A DNA stretch of 64,000 nucleotides from Conchocele bisecta (Eukaryota > Mollusca > Bivalvia > Lucinida > Thyasiridae). Both the position numbers and the translations under genes were made by a program. Of this stretch, positions 57,128 to 64,000 are shown piece after piece; position 1 is the stretch's first letter; each line of letters starts with the position of its first letter. The notes under the pieces were generated by a model. The model worked only from the letters and a program-made list of their open reading frames with translations. It was not told the origin of the DNA and did no database searches. The DNA lies in contig CM055272.1 of assembly GCA_029237695.1 (NCBI GenBank), forward strand, positions 15,116,042 to 15,180,041, read 5' to 3'.

Positions 57128-57426
57128 ATGTGATTCACCATAATAAAAATGGGGTTATCGAGTTTTTAACCTGTGTAGCTCCAGATCAGGTAACAAACTC
57201 AAGTAGTTAACATGGATCTTCTCTTTTAGTTAGCAGCATCAAAATTAGATTTGATTTAATGGTGTTTAACGGCCTGTCAACAGCTAAGGTCATTTTAGGC
57301 CGGGTTAGCGGGGTCAAATCCCATATGATACCGATTGTGATGGGGGATAAATCCCAAAATCAGAACTGAATATTTACAGAGAAAAATATAGTCAGCCCTG
57401 AAATTAGAATAACCTGACCCGTAGCC

Positions 57427-57777
57427 TATTTCACGAACCTCCGTTAGTCGACTAAACTGTTAGCAGACTAAACTAAGTTTAGTCGACTAACCATAGTCTG
57501 CTAAACTTTTTGACATGTTTGCATTTCACGAACGATTTTGTAAGCCACGTTCAAAACAACCGTGGGTGCCGCCATCTTGGAATTCCGTCGTCTGCTATTT
57601 TGCTTAGTAGACTAACTGAAAGTTTAGCCGACTAACGAGCAGGCTAAGCAAAGTAGACATTGCTTAGTCGACTAACGTGTTCGTGAAATGCGTTTTTTCC
57701 CGTTAGTCGACTAACGGCCTGAAGTTTAGCAGACTAACCGAGTTTAGTCGACTAATGGAGGTTCATGAAATAGGCTA
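57427..57777. mobile_element. palindrome-array element C (GTTAGTCGACTAAC)
   Basis: Ends GTAGCCTATTTCACGAACCTCC-like (first 18: GTAGCCTATTTCACGAAC) and its inverse. Inside are about ten TTAGTCGACTAA or TTAGnnGACTAA modules on both halves. The start is shared with the GTAGCCTATTTCACCAAC MITE. Empty-site comparison shows no duplication. Confidence 0.8.
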
Positions 57778-57895
57778 CTGGTGCCAGGTCCATACTACAC
57801 CTGAGTCACTTAACCTCTTCCCCTAAAAGTAATAGGATTAGGAATAATCATATTACTCTTATAAGGGGTATAACCAGATTTAACGGTCACATACA

Positions 57896-58796
57896 ACAAG
57901 AGCTGTAGGAGAACAGCATAGCTCGACAACGAGGGTTGTGGATGTACACATAGCTTGACAAACAAGATGGCCGCGGCCTGCATAAAAACCTTAACCAAGG
58001 TTGACTAAAAACCTTAACCAAGGTAAATTAAGTAAGTAATTCAAGGTTAAATGTAGGTCAATGTCAGATATAGGTCAGGGGTTATTGATGTACATCACTA
58101 GGAGATGAAGTTTTCCAAGTATGGTTGCTGTAGGCCCAGGAGTATTCCATATACAAGCTTGACTATAAACCTTAACCAAGTTTGAGTACAAACCTTAACC
58201 AAGGGGAAATAACTAAGTAATTCAAGGTTAAATGTAGGTGAAGGAAAAATATAGGTCAGGGGTTATTGATGTACATGTACATCCCGATGGGAAAAAGTTA
58301 TCCAAGTATGGTGTCTGTATGCACAATAGTATTCCATCTACAAGCTTGACTAAAAACCTTAACCAAGGTCGACTAAAAACCTTAACCAAGGGGAATTAAC
58401 TAAGTAATTCAAGAGGAAATGTAGGTCAAGGTCAAATATAGATCAGGGGTTATTGATGTACATCCCTATGAGAAAAGGTTGTCCAAGTATGGTGTCTGTA
58501 TGCACAATAGTATTCCATGTACAAGCTTGACTAAAAACCTTAACCAAGGTTGACTAAAAACCTTAACCAAGGGGAATTAACTAAGTAATTCAAGGTTAAA
58601 TGTAGGTCAAGGTCAAATATAGGTCAGGGGTTGTTGATGTACATCACTAGGAGATGAAGTTGTCCAAGTATGGTTGGTGTAGGGCCAGGAGTATTCCATA
58701 TAGAAGCTTGACTAAAAACCTCAACCAAGGCATGACGGTGACGCCGACGCCGGGGTGACTACATAAGCTCTCACTATTCTTCGAATAGTCGAGCTA
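57896..58796 (+). mobile_element. ACAAGAGCTGTAGGAGAACA element with ~185-bp internal repeats
   Basis: Starts ACAAGAGCTGTAGGAGAACA. Four internal units of about 180-190 bp share AAAAACCTTAACCAAGG and TCAGGGGTTATTGATGTACA. It ends GACGCCGACGCCGGGG and a TATTCTTCGAATAGTCGAGC hairpin, then TAAAAA. No target duplication. Same general plan as the ACAAGAGGGCC group. Confidence 0.8.
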
Positions 58797-58964
58797 AAAA
58801 TGCCGATGACGTACCTGAGGGCCAAATCATGAGCAGCATCAAGAACATTACGTTAACTGTACAATGAACAGCAGTTGGATGCAGGGCACTACACTGGTCG
58901 CAACAAATTATTTTTTCTTGTACAGTTACACATGTATAACTGAAATCTACTCAGAAAATGATAA

Positions 58965-59400
58965 CCCGAGCGTTCAGGTTTAGAACGCACCCAGTCTGTG
59001 ACCTTGACCCTGGGCTTAGCGGGGGTGGGACGAATGTGTATTTGTCACAGGGCGGTAGAGGACGATTGGAGCAATGCATGTGTGAAATGTGAAACAGATC
59101 CGAGCAAGGAAACAGAAACAGAAATTGTAAGCCATTTACCCGAGCGTTAAGGTTTCGAACGCACCAAGTCTGTGACCTTGACCCTGTGCTTAGCGGGGGC
59201 GGGACGAATGTGGATTTGTCACAGGGCGGTAGAGGACCATTGGAGCAATGCGAGTGTGAAATATGAAGCAGATCCGAGCAAGGAAACCGATAATATTATA
59301 AGCCATTTACCCGAGCGTAAAGGTTTCGGGACAGCGTAAGTATGTACGGACGCCGGTAACACTATATGCCCCTCACCATTCGGTGGCGGGGGGCATAAAA
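58965..59400 (+). repeat. minisatellite-bearing element ending GGGGGCATAA
   Basis: Two to three units of about 175 bp share CCCGAGCGTTAAGGTTTCG and TGTGACCTTGACCCTG; ends CACCATTCGGTGGCGGGGGG. The 150-residue minus-strand frame at 59219-59671 crosses its edge and is not coding. Confidence 0.65.
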
Positions 59401-59727
59401 ACATGAAGGGAAATAACTCCAAAATTATGAAAGTGAGAGTTGTATTTCTTGCGCGCGACACACCTTTGACCCGATATCTATGCATATGCGAAGTTTCGTC
59501 AATATATCCCAATCGGTAACCATATACGACCCATGCTCTGACAAGAAAGCATGCAAAAAAAAATGTGAAGGAAAGCTGGAGGATACAATCGGGTATGATG
59601 AGTGGTGTCTGTGCAATGGAGCAGTGGTTTAATATAAAAATATATCCACTTGATATAGTGATCAAACTCACAACCTTTGGTTCGACATCGTAACCATTCG
59701 ACCACTGCTGCTCCCAGATAAACTAGA

Positions 59728-59861
59728 ATATGTGTTCATGGAACACGGATGCCCCACCCGAGGCCTTGTCAGAAAAACTCATATAGAAACTTGTAAAATC
59801 TTCTTGACAAAAATGGGACGGACGGACAAGGGTAACACTATATGCCCCTCACTATCGTGGT
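59728..59861 (+). mobile_element. short CACGGATGCCCC...ACTATCGTGG element
   Basis: Starts TTCATGGAACACGGATGCCC, then GGACGGACAAGGGTAACACT and CCCCTCACTATCGTGG; related to 61492-61951. Confidence 0.55.
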
Positions 59862-59944
59862 CAGCTTCCAGAAGAATGAAAATATTAGTGAGGAAACGCA
59901 CAAGCAAATTAATCGATCGCGATGCTTTCTGTAAAATGGTGCCA

Positions 59945-60732
59945 AAAATGTAGAGTATTTTCTCTAAGTCTTTCACCTTGACCTTGGGGTTAGTGGGCAC
60001 CATTGGGTTTCTGTAGAATGATGCTGGCTGTTGTTACAAATGCATCAATGAAATATTAAAGCATTCCATCCAGGGAAACAGAAGCTACAATGAATTAAGC
60101 CAAGCGTTAAGTTTTCGAAACTGAGCATTTTCTGAGTATGTCACCTTGACCTTGAGGTTAGCGGGCACCACAGGCTTCCTGTAGAATTATGCGGGATGCT
60201 GTTACATGTTACAAATCCATCTATAAAATATTAAAGCATTCCATCAAGGGAAACAGAAGTAATGAATTAACCCGAGTGTTTTGACAAGTTTTGGAAATGG
60301 AGCATTTCGTAAGTCTGTGACCTTGACCTTGTGGCTAGCGGGCACCATGGGCATTCTGTAGAATGATGTGGGATGCTGTTACAAATGCATCTATCAAATA
60401 TGAAAGCATTCCATCAAGGCAAACAGAAGTTATAATGAATTAACCACAGCGTTAAGTTTTCGAAACAGAGTGTTTTCTAAGTCTGTGACCTTGACGTTGG
60501 GGTGAGCGGGCATACGCTTTCCGTAGAATGATGCGGGATGATATTCCAAATGCATCTATGAAATATTAAATCATTCCATGAAAGAAAACAGGAGTTATTG
60601 CAGATTAACCCCAACGTTAAGTTTTGTGACGGACGGACAGACGGACAGACGGACAGACGGACAGACGGACAGACAGACAGACAACTTTTGTATCCCTATA
60701 TCCCCTTTTCGCTATGCGAGGGGATAATAAAA
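59945..60732 (+). repeat. four ~175-bp tandem units, then a GGACAGAC microsatellite
   Basis: Units share TGACCTTGACCTTGnGGnTAG, GTAGAATGATGCGGGATG and AGCATTCCATCAAGGGAAAC. A (GGACAGAC)n tract lies at 60629-60692, and the end is a hairpin CCCCTTTTCGCTATGCGAGGGG then ATAATAAA-like. Confidence 0.75.
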
Positions 60733-60814
60733 TTGAAACGAAACAAGAGACTTTAATTGGTTTTAAAGTGGCCATAACCATTATTCGGCCAGCAAATCAA
60801 GGCACCGCGTGCGT

Positions 60815-60902
60815 AACATAAGCGCCGTGGTCGGACTTATAGCGCCGCGGCACACTGACAACTGAAATTATAGCGCCACGTCCCACGGCGCTATAACCGG
60901 CT
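60815..60902. repeat. GC-rich short repeat, GCGCCGTGG/TATAGCGCC
   Basis: Three to four TATAGCGCC or inverse motifs in 90 bp; family unknown. Confidence 0.4.
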
Positions 60903-60971
60903 GGGGAAAGGCCTGTGTGTAAATGTGATGGAGAAATGGAGCTTATGGCATTTATGGCCAGTCTAGCTCCT

Positions 60972-61261
60972 GTAGCCTATTTCACCAACATTGCAAAGTA
61001 TACTTTGAGTGAGAAATTTTCAATTTTAGGATAAATTTAATAATTTTTATTATATTCAAGAATTTATTACATTATCACAGCCATTTTGGCTGTGATAATG
61101 TAATAAATTCAGTATAATAATTCTGCATACTTTTAATCATCAAGTATATGCAGTAGTTAGTTCTATATGAAATAATGCATTTTAGGAAAAATAAATGATT
61201 GCTCTTTCAAAGTATACTTTGCTAGAAAAGTATACTTTGCAATGTTGGTGAAATCGGCTAC
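60972..61261. repeat. MITE, GTAGCCTATTTCACCAAC family, copy 6
   Basis: Complete copy, used here as the empty-site reference for the 4.59-kb transposon. It lies between two partial GTGGCTGTGACTGGAG ends. Confidence 0.85.
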
Positions 61262-61491
61262 AGATATGTGGCTGTGACTGGAGAAATGTGGCTTATGGTA
61301 TTTATAGCCAGTCTAAATCCTGATATTAATGTACTTCTACTCAATACTGCGTTTTCCGTATTTGAAGTTTCTAATCGATACAAGCTTTCAACAGTGCTGG
61401 AGTTTATTGATGTATGAACCCTTGCCATATGCCCGGATGTGGCTATTCACAGCCAATGAAACGCCATTTTGAGTTGGAACTATAGGATGTA

Positions 61492-61951
61492 ACTAGAAAC
61501 TGTGTTCATAGAGCACGGATGCCCCACATACCGCTTTGATAGTAAATAAGGAAACATTCTAAGTCCAAAAGGGGGAGATAATCCATGACCCGGGGGTCGA
61601 GTCAAACATCGATATAAACTTTGCGCATCTACTCATCATAAGGAAGCTACATACCAAGTTTCAGATGTGTAGCTATTAGGGTTTAAAAGTTTTATGAGTT
61701 ACAAGCCACGTTGAACAAGTGGAGATAATCCATGACACGGGGGGTCAAATAAAAAATAAAAATAAACTTTACACATCTACTCATCATAAGGAAGCTACAT
61801 ACCAAGTGTCAGGTCTGTAGCTACATGTAGTATGGTTTAAAAGTTTTACGAGTTACAAGTTTGGTGATGGACCGTGACGGAAGGAGGGAATGGGACGGAC
61901 GGACAAGGGTAACACTAAATGCCCCCTCCACTATCGTGGTTGGGCATAAAA
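61492..61951 (+). mobile_element. CACGGATGCCCC...GGGCATAA element
   Basis: Two 140-bp units with GGAGATAATCCATGAC and AAGGAAGCTACATACCAAG, then GGACGGACGGACAAGGGTAA and CACTATCGTGGTTGGGCATA. Confidence 0.7.
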
Positions 61952-62221
61952 ACATTGATACATTGATTGCTTGGTTGGTGTGTTACATTTGTTCAACAAC
62001 AAGGTCATATACAGACTTGAATACACATATATACCATACTTTCTGGGTCATATGAAACAAACGGTAGCAGAACCAACTTTATGGACAAAGGGAAGTAAGA
62101 ATGTAAATCTGGGATACTTGTGTAGGTGTCTAGTATAGAGTACAATATATCGGCCATGCAAGAAAGAAACTTACAAAATTTGTAACAACTGCAGATCCTG
62201 GTCTCCAAGCAGTCAGGTAAT

Positions 62222-62463
62222 ATATGGCTGTGACTGGAGAAATGGGGCTTATCGGTTTTGCGACCAGTGTAGATCCAGATCAGCCTGTGAATCCACACAA
62301 TCTGATCTGGATCTGCACTGTTCGCCATTTCATCAATGAAACACCAGAAATGCTTCTAACTAGCAATATAGCTCATTATCAGGCTACAGGTGTATGCTAT
62401 TGTATCAGGAGCTACACTGGTCAAAAATCCTGTAACCCCCATTTCTCCAGTCACAGCCACAAA
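62222..62463. repeat. MITE, GTGGCTGTGACTGGAG family, intact
   Basis: Best uninterrupted copy: TATGGCTGTGACTGGAGAAA to TCCAGTCACAGCCACAAA, with GATCCAGATCAGCCTGTG. Confidence 0.85.
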
Positions 62464-62484
62464 TGATTAAGATCTAACCTGGGA

Positions 62485-62975
62485 TCCTGGGGCCCGTGTC
62501 ATTAAACTTTGTTTGTTTGTTTATTGGTGTTTAACGGCCTATCAACAGCTAAGGTCATGTAAGGCCGGGCAAACAGGTTCAGATCCCATTTTAACCTGCT
62601 GCATTGGGGGGAAAATCCCAAAATCAGAACGGAATATTTACATCGAGGAGATAAAACATATTCAGCCCTGAAATTAGAATAACCTGACCTGGTGCCAGGT
62701 CCATACCGCACCAAAGTCACTTGGCCCCTTCCCCTATTTAAAAGTAATACTCTTATAAGGGGTATAACCAGATTCAACTGTCACATGCAAAATGCCAAAG
62801 ACGTATGTGAGGGCCAAACCAGGTCTCCAGTCGGGATTCCGGTAAGGATGAACCCCGATCGTTAAATTACCCATCGCATGCTCCCACCTGCCACCCACCA
62901 CTAAACTTTGTACGACTAAAATGTCCGTAAGTGCAAAATTATGATAGTCTGTACATTTAACATTTTAACAAAATA
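62485..62975. repeat. MITE, GGGGGCCGTTTCACTAAAC family, split by a SINE
   Basis: Left end CCTGGGGCCCGTGTCATTAA at 62487-62506 and right piece from 62899 (CACTAAACTTTGTACGAC); the right end is lost. Confidence 0.75.
62513..62898 (-). mobile_element. full SINE with 13-bp target duplication
   Basis: Flanked by CATTAAACTTTGT (62500-62512) and CACTAAACTTTGT (62899-62911), 12 of 13 identical, as expected for LINE-driven retrotransposition. On the minus strand it begins GGGTGGCAGGTGGGAGCATG with GGGGTTCATCC and ends AATAAACAAACAA. Confidence 0.88.
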
Positions 62976-62999
62976 TTCTCAACATTGTGAATGTGAATG

Positions 63000-63569
63000 G
63001 GCAACAGCTAATGTCATAGAGAGATGGGACCACAGTTTGAAAATACCATATTAATCCTAAATATTCGGACATAAATTGCTTTGGGAAATCACTACAGGGA
63101 CCCTCCAAATTATCGGACAAAAATGTCAGTGTTTTTATATTTTTCTTAAAATAGCAGCTACGGGCATAAAATTTTCACAGAACAATCCTCGGTTCTTGCT
63201 TTCTCAGCGCATGTAAACTATTAAGCAAAATGTGCCATCTTTCTCACTTAAAATTGGGTCAGATCATTAGTCGCAAGATTGCCCCAAAATTAACATCGAC
63301 AATCAGTTATCCGGACAAACGTATATTAGTCTTATAACTTCTAATCTCAAATTTAAATCATACGTTTATCGCCTGTAAACCGGTGTAAACAGCATTGTGT
63401 ACCGGTAGTTCTTCAGAAAAATCAGTCACCCTTCGCGTCTTGGAAAACACCATATTTATAGAATTATTGTATTTATAGAACAATTCGGCAATGACGTAAT
63501 GGGCGCAATCTACTGCTTGAATCAGTACCACTGATGGATGTACCACTCAAACACTTGAACACTTGAACA
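63000..63569. other. unassigned stretch
   Basis: Carries a fragment of the AACCCTAAATATT MITE (63047-63092); otherwise nothing is recognised. Confidence 0.45.
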
Positions 63570-63990
63570 CAACTTTCTAAGTCCTTTGACCTTGACCTTG
63601 TAAGCCGGAGTAGCGTGGGTGGGCTATAGAATGGCATGATCACAAATAGGTATATGAAGTATCAAGTAATTTGACCTTGACCGTGTGATGAAAACAATAT
63701 TCGCTTATTTTTTTCAAAAAATGAATTATGGATCGTGATAAACGGTAATATCAAATTTCAAGTCAATCGGCCTTAGGGTTAAAAAATAACAGGTAGCCAA
63801 AAACATGAATGGAAATTTTGATGAACCTTTAATGCAAATTTCTAAGTACAAGTAATTTGACCTTGACTTAGCTACACCAGTCAATACAAAATCACCTCGA
63901 CTGACCGATCAATCAACCAACCAGTACCCACCTGTGACCTCGTCCGAAGTAATTTGACCTTGACCCCCTTTGAGCTGTGCCCGCTGTATA
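63570..63990 (+). repeat. TGACCTTGACC repeat cluster
   Basis: Four TTTGACCTTGAC motifs near 63588, 63670, 63857 and 63955 within diverged roughly 100-bp units; GGGCTATAGAATGGCATGA links it to 23298-23475. Confidence 0.55.
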
Positions 63991-64000
63991 GGACCTAACT

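Larger units (their letters stand above)
57255..58850 (-). mobile_element. SINE carrying two nested insertions
   Basis: Pieces 57255-57426, 57778-57895 and 58797-58850 join to a normal SINE. The gaps are array element C and an ACAAGAG element. Restoring the sites gives AACCTGACCTGGTGCC and CACATACAAAATGCC. Confidence 0.85.

Noticed and set aside
59219..59671. 150-residue minus-strand frame
   Set aside because: It crosses the end of a minisatellite-bearing element, has no domain, and two other frames are open over the same bases.

Overview
The window reads as non-coding, repeat-saturated nuclear DNA of a mollusc, most likely a bivalve. It is AT-rich and has almost no long reading frames. It is packed with MITE-like inverted repeats, a tRNA-type SINE with an AAAC-rich tail, elements with internal minisatellites that end in GGACGGAC tracts and a terminal hairpin, and one 500-base assembly gap. 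The bivalve assignment is an inference from these repeat styles, not from a marker gene.

Only one host coding exon can be supported: the last coding exon of a family-A DNA polymerase, best matched to POLN, on the minus strand at 48870-49015. Everything upstream of it (49016 to the window end) shows no further exon and may be its last intron, full of transposons. The other protein-like region, 25590-27178, is a frameshifted pseudogene of a FEN1/XPG-like (PIN-fold) nuclease. It sits inside a 4.59-kb element with long terminal inverted repeats (24969-29558) that is itself inserted in a MITE.

Layout: 1-3.4 kb, MITEs and a nested hairpin element. 3.4-9.4 kb, a MITE split by a 5.4-kb insertion made of two apparently identical 469-bp direct repeats flanking five 886-bp tandem units. 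9.4-16.3 kb, MITEs, SINEs and a 401-bp miniature LTR element whose LTRs carry a tRNA-like sequence. 16.3-18.1 kb, an element with internal repeats and a terminal hairpin. 18.1-24.7 kb, nested MITEs. 24.75-29.65 kb, the nuclease-bearing transposon. 29.6-48.7 kb, MITEs, SINE fragments and two palindrome-module arrays (32.2-32.7 and 42.0-42.2 kb). 48.9 kb, the POLN exon. 50.7-56.6 kb, ACAAGAGG-type elements, two joined head to tail, around an assembly gap. 57.2-58.9 kb, a SINE broken by a third palindrome array and an ACAAGAG element. 58.9-64 kb, minisatellite-like repeats, MITEs and a SINE with a 13-bp target duplication.

No genes here work together as an operon or pathway. The logic is insertion order: MITEs and SINEs serve as dated targets, and their uninterrupted copies elsewhere in the window give the pre-insertion sequence, so many element ends can be fixed to the base.
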